A model generated the notes under the pieces. That model did not search any database. It worked only from the letters and a program-made list of their open reading frames with translations, and had not been told where the DNA came from. A stretch of DNA of 37,484 nt from a virus, in the IMG/VR virus record IMGVR_UViG_3300018080_000071, positions 1 to 37,484 of that record, one strand, 5' to 3'. How positions within the stretch are numbered: the stretch's first letter is position 1; every line of letters starts with the position of its first letter. Position numbers and translations under genes: made by a program. Of this stretch, positions 1 through 6,648 are shown in pieces.

Positions 1-123
1 ACCCCCCTCAATAGCCTTAACATTGGCATGCCTACGCTCGACATCTCTAGCATCACTTGTCGTTACAACATTGTTCGTTCTCCATTCGGTACTCAGTTTT
101 TCAGCGTCATTAAGCAGGAGTCC
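1..123. repeat. Terminal direct repeat, left copy
   Basis: Positions 1-123 are identical to 37362-37484. The repeat lies inside an open reading frame that continues across the join, so the simplest reading is an assembly overlap of a circular or circularly permuted genome. A true short terminal repeat is less likely because it would cut the replication gene in two. Confidence 0.95.
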
Positions 124-765
124 AACAGAATGTGATTTCCTAACATAAAATTGGTCATTATGAGCTACATAAAACGCTGCGATATCTGGTGCATCTTGAG
201 CTCCGACCCTTTTTATAAATTTCAACATTTGCGAGTTTACCGTTGCATTTCTCACAGGAGGAACCCCATACCTTTTGGTATATGCCCATATATAAACCTC
301 CCATGTCGGTTTAGAATTAGGAGCCTTTGGTCTTTTCTTTTCAGCGATAGCTGGTAAAGAAATATTATTTATATCTGTATCTTTATCTATATCTATATCT
401 ATATCTATATCTGTCTCCAACTTTTTTACACCTTTTTTCGCTGCTTTTATATATTTTCCTTGTTTTTTCAAAAGCTTGGGATACGCAACTTCTAGGTTTC
501 CCTCGGTTATAGTCGCACTAAAGTCAAAGATTCGCTGGAGCTTCGCTAGGTTATCATCTAGCGTTGCCTTGGTTATCCTGCAGGAACGCCTAAAGCTTGT
601 CACAGGAATAATCACAGTTTCATCAAGGTTATCACCATTCCAACGCTTGCATATCTCAGCCATTAGAGCCATCCAAATATGAACCCCTCGGTGACCAAGC
701 TGGTCAATACATTCATCGACTTTATCATCCCTAATGTAATCCGTATCTAACTTAAACCATCTCAT
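1..765 (-). CDS. Putative replication initiator, N-terminal and central part (split by the window ends)
   Basis: This minus-strand frame opens with MRWFKLDTDYIRDDKVDECI and stays open to base 1, then continues at 37361 and stops at 37317. The full protein is about 269 aa. The N-terminal 80 residues look like the winged-helix start of phage O/DnaD-like replication proteins (W-F-K-L-D..., followed by a helix-rich segment with S-F-R-R-S). A charged, repetitive linker made of Asp-Ile pairs is encoded by a hexanucleotide repeat at 371-412. Start: GGAGG lies 7 bases upstream of ATG 765; an in-frame ATG at 771 is too close to it. The gene heads the replication operon, and the next gene overlaps its end by 11 bases. 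The family call is by general resemblance, not by a decisive motif. Confidence 0.75.
   Translation of the reverse strand, partial: MRWFKLDTDYIRDDKVDECIDQLGHRGVHIWMALMAEICKRWNGDNLDETVIIPVTSFRRSCRITKATLDDNLAKLQRIFDFSATITEGNLEVAYPKLLKKQGKYIKAAKKGVKKLETDIDIDIDIDKDTDINNISLPAIAEKKRPKAPNSKPTWEVYIWAYTKRYGVPPVRNATVNSQMLKFIKRVGAQDAPDIAAFYVAHNDQFYVRKSHSVGLLLNDAEKLSTEWRTNNVVTTSDARDVERRHANVKAIEGG
371..412. repeat. Seven tandem hexanucleotides, consensus ATATCT
   Basis: Seven consecutive 6-base units (five ATATCT, one GTATCT, one TTATCT) lie inside the replication gene. On the coding strand they read GAT-ATA, giving an alternating Asp-Ile stretch with single Lys and Thr changes. The unit is a multiple of three, so copy-number change would alter protein length but not frame. 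The tract is AT-rich and could also be the unwinding part of an origin, as in phages whose origin lies within the initiator gene; that is inference. Confidence 0.85.
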
Positions 766-797
766 ATCCATACCTCCCGACATAATTATTTTAATGG

Positions 798-825
798 ATA
801 ATAGATAATCCTCGGCAAAAAACAA
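798..825 (-). promoter_or_regulatory. Candidate promoter for the replication operon
   Basis: On the minus strand TTGTTT (825-820) and TATTAT (803-798) are separated by 16 bases, about 30 bases upstream of the replication gene ribosome binding site. The -10 matches 5 of 6; the -35 is weak. Confidence 0.35.
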
Positions 826-841
826 GATAAAAATAGCCTAT

Positions 842-874
842 AGAAAAAAATTGGGCAGCCCAAAAGAGCTGCCC
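842..874 (-). terminator. Rho-independent terminator of the early operon
   Basis: A 7-bp stem GGGCAGC/GCTGCCC (853-859 with 868-874) is followed on the minus strand by a run of T (850-844). It lies just downstream of the minus gene ending at 921 and separates the early small-gene operon from the replication operon. Confidence 0.85.
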
Positions 875-920
875 TGTTGTTAAGAATCTCAATATGCCAT
901 GTTCTAATGACATAAATATA

Positions 921-1124
921 CTAGCGTTTTTTGTTTATATTGTCAATCTCTGATTTTAGGCTATGAACCATACCCTCAAGATATTCTATTTTATCACATT
1001 GATCAAAGTAATATATAGCCCTACGAACCAAGTCGGTAACAGTACAGCCCTGTTTTAATGCCTCTGTTTTTAATTTCTCATGGATATCCTTCTCTATTGA
1101 AACAAGAATCTTTGAAACTTCCAT
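921..1124 (-). CDS. Ribbon-helix-helix DNA-binding protein (Arc/CopG-like)
   Basis: 67 aa. The N-terminus KILVSIEKDIHEKLKTEALK gives a beta strand followed by the first helix of a ribbon-helix-helix fold. The segment GCTVTDLVRRAIYYFD gives the turn and second helix, and the rest (about 45-67) is helical and charged. Proteins of this family bind operators as dimers through the N-terminal strand pair. AAGGAGG precedes the ATG at good distance. It is the last gene of the early operon driven from about 2.2 kb, with a terminator right after. It is a candidate autoregulator of the early promoters; no toxin partner lies next to it, so a toxin-antitoxin role is not supported. Confidence 0.8.
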   Translation of the reverse strand: MEVSKILVSIEKDIHEKLKTEALKQGCTVTDLVRRAIYYFDQCDKIEYLEGMVHSLKSEIDNINKKR

Positions 1125-1136
1125 AATGCCTCCTTT

Positions 1137-1322
1137 TTATAAAACTCCGATATAGGACAATTTCAAGTCCTTATGAAATTTTAAGAACCCTGCGCCGCTT
1201 AAAATACAAGAATAATTATCAAGCAGAACCTTATAGAGCCGAAGGTCATAATACCTAACTGTATCCACCAATAGCAATTCATCTGATTTTTTAGAATAAA
1301 ATACATCCATAAAAGATATCAT
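1137..1322 (-). CDS. Small hypothetical early protein
   Basis: 61 aa from ATG 1322, which has GGAG 9 bases upstream. A TTG start at 1337 would give 66 aa but has no ribosome binding site. There is no recognisable domain. It sits between a zinc-ribbon gene and a ribbon-helix-helix gene in the early operon with short gaps, so it is probably translated as part of that unit. Confidence 0.6.
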   Translation of the reverse strand: MISFMDVFYSKKSDELLLVDTVRYYDLRLYKVLLDNYSCILSGAGFLKFHKDLKLSYIGVL

Positions 1323-1349
1323 AACACTTGGCTCCAAGATTAAAAGTTT

Positions 1350-1544
1350 TTATTCATCATCAATGATTCTGAAACCTTTACCACAATCAATGAAATTAGG
1401 GATTCTTGCGACATATTTCTCATCACAGCCACCATTTTCACCCTCACAAAAAAAGACCCTATAGTCTTCTGATGCAAGATCATCTTCTGATAAATACTCA
1501 TAGTTGACAATGTCACAGTTTGGGCATTTTACTTTTATCCTCAT
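1350..1544 (-). CDS. Small zinc-ribbon-like protein
   Basis: 64 aa. CPNC near residues 8-11 and a second pair in CEGENGGC (about 33-40) make a plausible four-cysteine zinc site. The rest is acidic. AGGAG lies just upstream of the ATG. No specific family is recognised; such ribbons in small phage proteins often bind nucleic acid or a host protein, which here is inference only. Confidence 0.65.
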   Translation of the reverse strand: MRIKVKCPNCDIVNYEYLSEDDLASEDYRVFFCEGENGGCDEKYVARIPNFIDCGKGFRIIDDE

Positions 1545-1553
1545 ATTCCTCTC

Positions 1554-1766
1554 CTATTTTAGACCAGCTGCATATATATCATCAGCCAACCTACCGATAA
1601 CATCAGAAACCCCCATGGCTTCTAAGTATTCTTTGTATATGATATCAGCTTGCATAGCGATATCCATTGCTGCTGACTCCCAATCGAACCCATCGGATTC
1701 AATCTCTTGAGCAGCCCCTTTGAATTCTGATAAAAATTTCTCATATCTTTTTTTAGACTCAACCAT
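1554..1766 (-). CDS. Small hypothetical early protein
   Basis: 70 aa from ATG 1766, chosen because AGGAGG lies 4 bases upstream. A longer frame reaching 1820 overlaps the upstream gene and has no comparable site. It is acidic and mostly helical by composition (MVESKKRYEKFLSEFKGAAQ...). No domain is recognised. It follows a 118-aa hypothetical gene in the operon from the 2.2 kb promoter. Confidence 0.65.
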   Translation of the reverse strand: MVESKKRYEKFLSEFKGAAQEIESDGFDWESAAMDIAMQADIIYKEYLEAMGVSDVIGRLADDIYAAGLK

Positions 1767-1780
1767 AATACCTCCTTTGA

Positions 1781-2137
1781 TTAACAAGCAGCCCATCCAA
1801 AAAACACAAAGGCTCTGCATCTTTTTCCAACGAAACCCTCACGTTTTCTCATAGCTTTTTTCACTTTTCCTTCTTTGAACTCAATACAACCACACATTCC
1901 TCTTTTGGATAAACCAAACTTCTCATCAGATACGCTCTCTTCTATAAATTTTTGGATGCCCTTTGCACTCTTTGGAGCCAAAGATGTCAAATCTTTGACC
2001 CCACTAGTCGTTGATATCGTCCCATTATATGGGTCAGCCCCATATTGCTCAATGGCTTCTACTACAGCTTGTCTATATGCTTCTTCAATAGTCTTAAAAT
2101 CTCCGATTACAGTAACATAAAAATCTGTTGCTCCCAT
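1781..2137 (-). CDS. Conserved-looking phage hypothetical protein
   Basis: 118 aa. The N-terminal half reads like a small alpha/beta domain (strand FYVTVIGDF, helix with EEAYRQAVVEAIEQYG), followed by the turn-rich DPYNGTISTTSGVKDL, a pattern I associate with phage hypotheticals of unknown function. The C-terminus is basic and ends FVFFGWAAC. AGGAGG lies 6 bases upstream of the ATG. It is the first gene after the 2.2 kb promoter and so likely the most expressed of that set. Confidence 0.7.
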   Translation of the reverse strand: MGATDFYVTVIGDFKTIEEAYRQAVVEAIEQYGADPYNGTISTTSGVKDLTSLAPKSAKGIQKFIEESVSDEKFGLSKRGMCGCIEFKEGKVKKAMRKREGFVGKRCRAFVFFGWAAC

Positions 2138-2179
2138 TTAAGCCTCCTTCTTAGGGTTTTTTATCTGCCCTATATATAT

Positions 2180-2208
2180 ACCCTAACATAATGGCATATA
2201 TAAGTCAA
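2180..2208 (-). promoter_or_regulatory. Repeated early promoter, copy A
   Basis: On the minus strand TTGACT (2208-2203), a 17-base spacer and TAGGGT (2185-2180). The surrounding block of about 60 bases, from CTATATAT upstream to TATATAGGGCAG downstream, is nearly the same as copies B and C. The -10 is the poorest of the three, so this copy may be weak or need activation. It serves the genes from 2137 down to 921. Confidence 0.7.
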
Positions 2209-2251
2209 GCTCTTTTTCTATATATCTGAAATAAAATCAAAGTCTTAGAGC

Positions 2252-2626
2252 TTACTTCTTTTCTTGTCTATACGTTTCACCTTGGATGCTTTTTAAAGTA
2301 GATTCTTCAATAAAAAAGAATCTGTGTTTGTCTAGGTCAATGTTAAATATCTGTTTGGCTACCTCAAGCTTAAAAGCAACCATATATCCAGTTCTAAAAG
2401 GATTCTGACTACCTTCCTCACCATCCTTCACTTCAATTAGTATCACGCCCTCTTCCATGATTTTCTTACATTTATCACAGGGTTCATGATTCATTACTGC
2501 TTGTCTCGGGGCTTCTTCATCATTTCTCATGCGTCCGAATAGCATAACACTCTTGGACTCTCCACAAATAAAGCAGAGCTCAACAGATGGGTTCAAACCA
2601 TGCTTCTCACTTAATCTAATATTCAT
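2252..2626 (-). CDS. Zinc-binding conserved phage protein
   Basis: 124 aa. Two Cys pairs (CFICG near 18-22 and CDKC near 50-53), separated by a stretch with DEEAPRQAV, resemble a small conserved phage protein of unknown function that I have seen start with MNIRLSEKHGLNPS-like sequence. TAAGGAGG precedes the ATG. It ends the operon started by promoter B. A structural zinc site is likely; an enzymatic role is not evident. Confidence 0.7.
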   Translation of the reverse strand: MNIRLSEKHGLNPSVELCFICGESKSVMLFGRMRNDEEAPRQAVMNHEPCDKCKKIMEEGVILIEVKDGEEGSQNPFRTGYMVAFKLEVAKQIFNIDLDKHRFFFIEESTLKSIQGETYRQEKK

Positions 2627-2636
2627 AAAAACCTCC

Positions 2637-2846
2637 TTACTTGTTTGATTCTGAATCTGTCATTGAGCCATCACTCAAAGAGTTCTCAAAGGTGTCATCT
2701 TCATCAATTTCATATCTAGTACCAACTATCACGTTGTGTCCTTTGTAATGTTTCAAATGGACTCTGGCTGCGCTCTCAGCGAATAAGCCATTCTCGCAAG
2801 CCTCAAGTTCCTTACCACAGGTTACACAGTATGCTCTCCAAATCAT
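2637..2846 (-). CDS. Small single CxxC protein
   Basis: 69 aa from ATG 2846 (AAGGAGG 5 bases upstream). A longer frame to 2945 overlaps the neighbouring gene and has no such site. The start MIWRAYCVTCGKELEAC carries a CxxCGK zinc-knuckle half and a third Cys. The centre has ARVHLKHYKGHNV with His residues that could complete the site, and the C-terminal 25 residues are acidic. Function unknown. Confidence 0.65.
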   Translation of the reverse strand: MIWRAYCVTCGKELEACENGLFAESAARVHLKHYKGHNVIVGTRYEIDEDDTFENSLSDGSMTDSESNK

Positions 2847-2856
2847 AAAAACCTCC

Positions 2857-3153
2857 TTATAATGGGTAGCCATCATTGCCATTTGGGTCATAGTCATTAT
2901 CATATGGGTCTTCTTGGTCTTCGGGGTCACAGTCTCCAATCTCATATCTCATCCACTCATCAAAGGTATAGACATCTACTTTTGACTCTTGACCATAAAA
3001 CTCTTTCAAGAACTTCTTAGCCTCATCAATAGAGTCTTTGATATAGTCCTCGTCATGGACACCATCGTCAACATTGAACTCTACCTCACCTTGAAAACCA
3101 TAGTCTCCGACATCTGGATCTCCATACGCCACTATTACAAATTTCTGAATCAT
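2857..3153 (-). CDS. Acidic hypothetical early protein
   Basis: 98 aa from ATG 3153 (GGGGAGG upstream); the frame extends to 3177 without a site. It is very acidic, with a C-terminal tail rich in Asp, Pro and Asn (DCDPEDQEDPYDNDYDPNG). Strongly acidic small phage proteins include DNA mimics, but nothing specific identifies it as one. Its start overlaps the stop of the upstream 59-aa gene (ATGA). Confidence 0.65.
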   Translation of the reverse strand: MIQKFVIVAYGDPDVGDYGFQGEVEFNVDDGVHDEDYIKDSIDEAKKFLKEFYGQESKVDVYTFDEWMRYEIGDCDPEDQEDPYDNDYDPNGNDGYPL

Positions 3154-3329
3154 GCGCCCTCCCCTCTTATAGTCCATTCACATTTTAGTTCATAAAGGTT
3201 CTCATACTTTAGCATCTCACCCCATTTATGTTCGACTACAACTAAACCATTATCCTCGGGGTCTAAATCAATATGCCCTTCTTCTCCACCCATCTTAAAA
3301 ACCAAAAGCCCAATGAGTTTTTCATACAT
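3150..3329 (-). CDS. Small hypothetical early protein (59 aa)
   Basis: The frame starts MYEKLIGLLVFKMGGEEGHI and ends ...CEWTIRGEGA. AGGAGG lies 5 bases upstream of the ATG, and the TGA stop overlaps the next start as ATGA. No domain is recognised. It fills what would otherwise be an unexplained gap in the operon, which supports it being a real gene. Confidence 0.65.
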   Translation of the reverse strand: MYEKLIGLLVFKMGGEEGHIDLDPEDNGLVVVEHKWGEMLKYENLYELKCEWTIRGEGA

Positions 3330-3344
3330 AAAAGCCTCCTATAC

Positions 3345-3626
3345 TTAAAAATTTGTTCTATGGTTACTGACTCTACCACCCCAACCTAAAGCTTCTAAAA
3401 AGCTCTCAAGCTGGCAAAGCTGCTCATATTTTCTATCATAGCTCGCTGACCCACAAGCTTCAGCCACCCTAGTATGCCAAAAACCTAATTCAAAATTTTC
3501 AAAGTCTCTAATGAATCCCTCAATGGTTCCATCAGAATCTTCAAAAATCTCTTTTATTTCAGCTTTTACCTTCGCTGATTTAACATGTTTTTTTAAAGCC
3601 TCAGAAATTTGTTTTTTTGCTTCCAT
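3345..3626 (-). CDS. Hypothetical early protein
   Basis: 93 aa from ATG 3626, preceded by AAAAGGAG; the frame extends to 3668 into the promoter and is not believed there. The lysine-rich N-terminal half (MEAKKQISEALKKHVKSAKV...) is helical. The C-terminal half contains ...WHTRVAEACGSASYDRKYEQ and a Gly-rich end. First gene behind promoter B. No family recognised. Confidence 0.65.
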   Translation of the reverse strand: MEAKKQISEALKKHVKSAKVKAEIKEIFEDSDGTIEGFIRDFENFELGFWHTRVAEACGSASYDRKYEQLCQLESFLEALGWGGRVSNHRTNF

Positions 3627-3658
3627 AGGTTTCTCCTTTTTTTCTGCCCTATATATAC

Positions 3659-3687
3659 AATATAACATAATGACATATATAAGTCAA
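3659..3687 (-). promoter_or_regulatory. Repeated early promoter, copy B
   Basis: TTGACT (3687-3682), 17-base spacer, TATATT (3664-3659; 5 of 6 matches) on the minus strand. Best of the three near-identical copies. The shared spacer TATATATG..ATTATG and shared flanks imply common regulation. It drives the genes from 3626 to 2252. Confidence 0.8.
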
Positions 3688-3744
3688 GCTCTTTCTATAT
3701 ATAGATGAATTTTTTTTTATTTTTTATTGAGGGGTGAGGACAAT

Positions 3745-3759
3745 GACTTACAAGAAGTC
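3745..3759. promoter_or_regulatory. 15-bp inverted repeat upstream of promoter B
   Basis: GACTT-ACAAG-AAGTC, followed by AAG. A near-identical sequence lies the same way upstream of promoter C. The 5-bp arms are too short for a convincing terminator; an operator or activator site is possible. Confidence 0.4.
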
Positions 3760-3774
3760 AAGTCCTTTTTTAAA

Positions 3775-4164
3775 TTATTTGGAAATTTTATCTCTTAATT
3801 CTGCTGCCTTTTCAAAGATGCCCTTAGGTATCAAAAAGTCTAAACCAGCCTCACTGCATTCTTCATATGCGTTTATCAACTTTTGAACAGCCTTAAATTC
3901 ATTTACAGCTACTAACAACTCTCTATCTTTTGGTTCATTTACAACTTCAAACATGTTTTTGAAAAAGTTAATAAGCTTAACGTCTACTGTCTGTCCAGTT
4001 CTTAAAACAACTCTAACCCAATCTTCATTTTCAGGGTTCTCAAAAACTTCACCCTCAGTTCCTATATCAAAGCCACACTCACCATATTTTGTTTTTACTA
4101 TTGAGCCAACTTTACTTTTAAGTTCAGCCTTTTTTAAAACTAGGTTTGCCTTATTGTCTTTCAT
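3775..4164 (-). CDS. Hypothetical early protein with possible KOW/SH3-like segment
   Basis: 129 aa. Residues about 18-60 (VGSIVKTKYGECGFDIGTEG, then WVRVVLRTGQTVDV) look like a small beta-barrel with a Gly-rich turn of the kind seen in KOW/SH3-like domains. The C-terminal 60 residues are helical. AAAGGAGG precedes the ATG. It has its own promoter (copy C) and is the only gene between it and promoter B. Function unknown; the beta-barrel reading is inference. Confidence 0.65.
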   Translation of the reverse strand: MKDNKANLVLKKAELKSKVGSIVKTKYGECGFDIGTEGEVFENPENEDWVRVVLRTGQTVDVKLINFFKNMFEVVNEPKDRELLVAVNEFKAVQKLINAYEECSEAGLDFLIPKGIFEKAAELRDKISK

Positions 4165-4210
4165 ACAGCCTCCTTTAGGGTTTTTTGTTTTTTTTCTGCC
4201 CTATATATAT

Positions 4211-4239
4211 ATACTAGCATAATAGCATATATAAGTCAA
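4211..4239 (-). promoter_or_regulatory. Repeated early promoter, copy C
   Basis: TTGACT (4239-4234), 17-base spacer, TAGTAT (4216-4211; 4 of 6 matches) on the minus strand, followed by TATATATATAGGGCAG as in copies A and B. Drives the gene starting at 4164. Confidence 0.75.
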
Positions 4240-4286
4240 GCTTTTTTTATATATAGACGAACTTTTTTTGATATGGAGGAACAAAG

Positions 4287-4300
4287 ACTTACAAGAAGTC
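4287..4300. promoter_or_regulatory. Inverted repeat upstream of promoter C
   Basis: Second copy of the GACTT-ACAAG-AAGTC element followed by AAG, about 60 bases upstream of the -35 of promoter C. It lies just behind the stop of the second ParB-like gene. Confidence 0.4.
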
Positions 4301-4320
4301 AAGCTCTTTTTAAAGAAAAA

Positions 4321-4827
4321 TTACTGTTTTTTTGGTTCCCATGCTTTTGAGTATTTATGATTCTGAATGTCTTTTCTTTTGAAGACACCATCGGCATACA
4401 GGAGGTCTACCTCACCCTTGTAAGCCCCGATTTCTTGAGCTATCTTTTGTTTGTCAACATTGTGCTTGTCGACTAAAGTTTTTATGATCTCACTCATCCT
4501 GAAAGCAAGGTGAGATCCTTTGGCTCTATTTATTCTTATGGTCAACAGCATTGCATCAGCGTCCGAAATAGGCAATACCACAACTGGAATCTTGCCATTG
4601 TACTTGGCTTTTAATTGAGCCGAGGACTGTGATACCTTCCATCTGTGAAAGCCATCTATTATGATGTTACTACCATTGATTATGATAGGCTGAATCCACC
4701 CATTTTTTAAAATGCTGAATTCTAAGAGCTTCAACTCCTGATTCATACATACATTAGGATTGTAGTTATTCGCATCCAGCTTTGAAGAGTCAATCCATTC
4801 TACATTATTTATAGGGTCTTTTTCCAT
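4321..4827 (-). CDS. ParB/sulfiredoxin-fold protein, short (IbrB-like)
   Basis: 168 aa from ATG 4827 (GTAGGAG 4 bases upstream). Residues 16-65 carry the ParB-N pattern: N-Y-N-P-N, then a helix LKLLEFSILKNGWIQPIII, a strand, and IIIDGFHRW, which replaces the classical GERR/GHGR box. The C-terminal part (RINRAKGSHLAFRMSEIIKT, then a helix-turn-helix-like segment KQKIAQEIGAYKGEVDLL) is typical of small ParB-like proteins. In E. coli, IbrB is a small ParB-like protein encoded with IbrA, a PAPS-reductase-like protein; a PAPS-reductase-like gene lies three genes upstream here. It closes the cassette. Nuclease activity is not implied by the fold. Confidence 0.75.
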   Translation of the reverse strand: MEKDPINNVEWIDSSKLDANNYNPNVCMNQELKLLEFSILKNGWIQPIIINGSNIIIDGFHRWKVSQSSAQLKAKYNGKIPVVVLPISDADAMLLTIRINRAKGSHLAFRMSEIIKTLVDKHNVDKQKIAQEIGAYKGEVDLLYADGVFKRKDIQNHKYSKAWEPKKQ

Positions 4828-4835
4828 TTTTTCTC

Positions 4836-5180
4836 CTACCAAGGTTTTATGACACCATGCTCTCTAGCTAGAATACCAAAGTCATGTCTCCAAACAGGAG
4901 GGTACTTGACCCCCTCTTTTATCTCATTAAAATAGGCTTCAACTTTTTCTTTAGCAAAATGTTTTGAGTGCAACATCATGTGACACCTCCAGCACAGCCC
5001 CTTCAAAAATTTAGTAGGGTGCGAATAGTCAGTATTATGCCATTGTTTGATACCCTCTTCTTGCCCACATTCGCAACACCTTGCTGGAACCGCAGGAATT
5101 TCACCCCTAGCAATAGCCGCCTTAGTTTTTTTCAAAGATGCCATACGTTCTTCTTTTGTCCAGCCATTCCAAGTCCTCAT
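4836..5180 (-). CDS. HNH-like zinc endonuclease or zinc-binding protein
   Basis: 114 aa from ATG 5180, which overlaps the upstream stop as TAATG and has GGGGGTG before it; the frame extends to 5252 without a site. After a basic N-terminal helix (TKEERMASLKKTKAAIARGE) come CCECG (35-39), WHNTDYSHP (47-54), LCWRCH (62-67) and HSKH (71-74). This is the treble-clef layout of HNH-type proteins: two Cys pairs and His/Asn/Asp between them. The expected use is metal-dependent DNA cleavage, but an accessory zinc role in the cassette is equally possible. Confidence 0.65.
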   Translation of the reverse strand: MRTWNGWTKEERMASLKKTKAAIARGEIPAVPARCCECGQEEGIKQWHNTDYSHPTKFLKGLCWRCHMMLHSKHFAKEKVEAYFNEIKEGVKYPPVWRHDFGILAREHGVIKPW

Positions 5181-5566
5181 TACACCCCCCTTTTTACGAA
5201 TGCTATACCATTTTTTTCCCATATCTTGGTAAAACCATTCTTTAAATACCAAAAAACATTTATCTTAGTTGTAGCATAAGCTGTGATACAACTACAATGT
5301 TTTTCTTTTAAAAAATCAAAAACTAAGTTATTTAATGCTGTTGAGATGCGCCGCCCACGATACTCTGGTAAAACATAAAACCCCTTCATTCTACCTACGT
5401 TTCCTCGAAGTATAGCGCACCCACCGACTGCGACCATTTGCTCCCCATCAAAAGCCGCAAACCAAAAGTGATCCTTACCATCACTCAAGACAACTCTCTC
5501 CCTTTTGGCTGCATTGTTCAACCAAAAGATATCAGAATGCTCAACTTGCTTATATTCTATTTTCAT
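5180..5566 (-). CDS. GNAT-family acyltransferase
   Basis: 128 aa. The GNAT core is clear: strand WFAAFDGEQMVAVGGCAIL, strand GRMKGFYVLPEY followed by the acyl-CoA loop RGRRIS (residues 70-75, Q/RxxGxG/A variant), helix ALNNLVFDFLKEKH, then strand ITAYAT and WYLKNGFTKI (the late motif of the fold). Start ATG overlaps the upstream stop (ATGA) and the end overlaps the next start (TAATG), so it is translated with its neighbours. GNAT folds include N-acetyltransferases and the Mu Mom base-modification protein; which of these applies cannot be told from the sequence alone. Confidence 0.85.
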   Translation of the reverse strand: MKIEYKQVEHSDIFWLNNAAKRERVVLSDGKDHFWFAAFDGEQMVAVGGCAILRGNVGRMKGFYVLPEYRGRRISTALNNLVFDFLKEKHCSCITAYATTKINVFWYLKNGFTKIWEKNGIAFVKRGV

Positions 5567-6648
5567 TTCTTACCCTTTACATCTGGCAAGAAAGCCCTTT
5601 TGACAACTCCACCCTTGAAAAGTTTTAGACAATATTCGAAGCTGTATTTGGGTGCTATCTTTGGATTTTTCTGATAGGAGACACATTCTCTATATCTTGC
5701 CATTGCATGTTTGAGTTGGTCTCCCTCAAACTTATTTGCTATCCAGAATCTTAGGTCTATCCAATCCTTCGGGTCTTCCTGCTCATTTGAGAACTTATCG
5801 AATTGTTTACCATATTTATCTTGTACTCCCATTTCCGGAAATACTTTAAGTACCCTATCGTAAAACTCTGCGTCTAATGTCCTCCACTTGTCAAGAGACT
5901 TAGCACTCTCAGCATGTAATGGAGTTGACACCCTTAGAGCTTGGTTCTGTGCAGATTGTCTATCATAGATTTCAGCATAAGGTATCCCTTCATCATAGAA
6001 GAACTTAAAGACATCATTTTCTTCCCAATCGTATATAGGTCTACCTATGCGAACACCTTTGGCACTTGAAGCGCAGACATATGCCTCATTTATGACGTTC
6101 AATACAGCTTTTAATCTAATTATGGACTCGCTGCATCTGATTCCAGTCATGATACAAACTTTACCCTTGTATTCTGCTGCGACTCTTGCGTCCATATTGT
6201 ATTGGTCATATATTTTTGAATCATCAGATATGCTCCAGGATGGCTTCTCCCTAACATAATTTTCTCTATTTGGATCCCATTGTATATAGTCAAAAGTCTT
6301 ACCCAATATATACTTTTGGCTTTTTAATGGAACAGTAAACCAAGTCATGTTTACCCAAGGAAGGCATCTATAGTAATCAACGAAGTCCACTATATGATCT
6401 GGTATAAGCTCCTCATCCCTAAATACTACATTGACGGGGGTTTTATCCCCTAATTCCTCTTTGACTATCCTAGTCAAATGAAGTAGAGCTAGACTATCTT
6501 TACCTCCAGAAAATGATACAACGAAATTGTCATGGGTCTGCATTATTCTTTTTAGCCGCCACTTAGCCGCCTCAAGGACATTCATGTTGCCCATTGGTTG
6601 GGTAGTATTCGCTAGTGTTTTTTTGCCAACTATTTTTACTTGAGCCAT
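5563..6648 (-). CDS. PAPS-reductase-family ATP pyrophosphatase (IbrA/DndC-like)
   Basis: 361 aa. The PP-loop VSFSGGKDSLALLH sits at residues 44-57, preceded by a helix. Later come VNVVFRDEELIPD (substrate strand), MTGIRCSESIIRLKAV (the G-x-R-x-x-E-S-x-x-R signature shared with IbrA-type and related phage enzymes) and IGRPIYDWEENDVFKFFYDE followed by IPYAEIYD, characteristic of PAPS reductases. I see no C-terminal catalytic ECG motif of assimilatory reductases, so adenylation or thiolation chemistry is more likely than sulfate assimilation. Start shares TAATG with the ParB-like gene upstream. The ParB-PAPSR pairing is the core of this cassette. Confidence 0.88.
   Translation of the reverse strand: MAQVKIVGKKTLANTTQPMGNMNVLEAAKWRLKRIMQTHDNFVVSFSGGKDSLALLHLTRIVKEELGDKTPVNVVFRDEELIPDHIVDFVDYYRCLPWVNMTWFTVPLKSQKYILGKTFDYIQWDPNRENYVREKPSWSISDDSKIYDQYNMDARVAAEYKGKVCIMTGIRCSESIIRLKAVLNVINEAYVCASSAKGVRIGRPIYDWEENDVFKFFYDEGIPYAEIYDRQSAQNQALRVSTPLHAESAKSLDKWRTLDAEFYDRVLKVFPEMGVQDKYGKQFDKFSNEQEDPKDWIDLRFWIANKFEGDQLKHAMARYRECVSYQKNPKIAPKYSFEYCLKLFKGGVVKRAFLPDVKGKK

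Noticed and set aside
371-412. CRISPR or phase-variation tract at the hexamer repeat
   Set aside because: No spacers are present, and the unit is a multiple of three, so changes would not switch the frame.
151-682. Plus-strand frames at 151-357 and 476-682
   Set aside because: They lie opposite the replication initiator, have no ribosome binding site, and have low-complexity, implausible composition.
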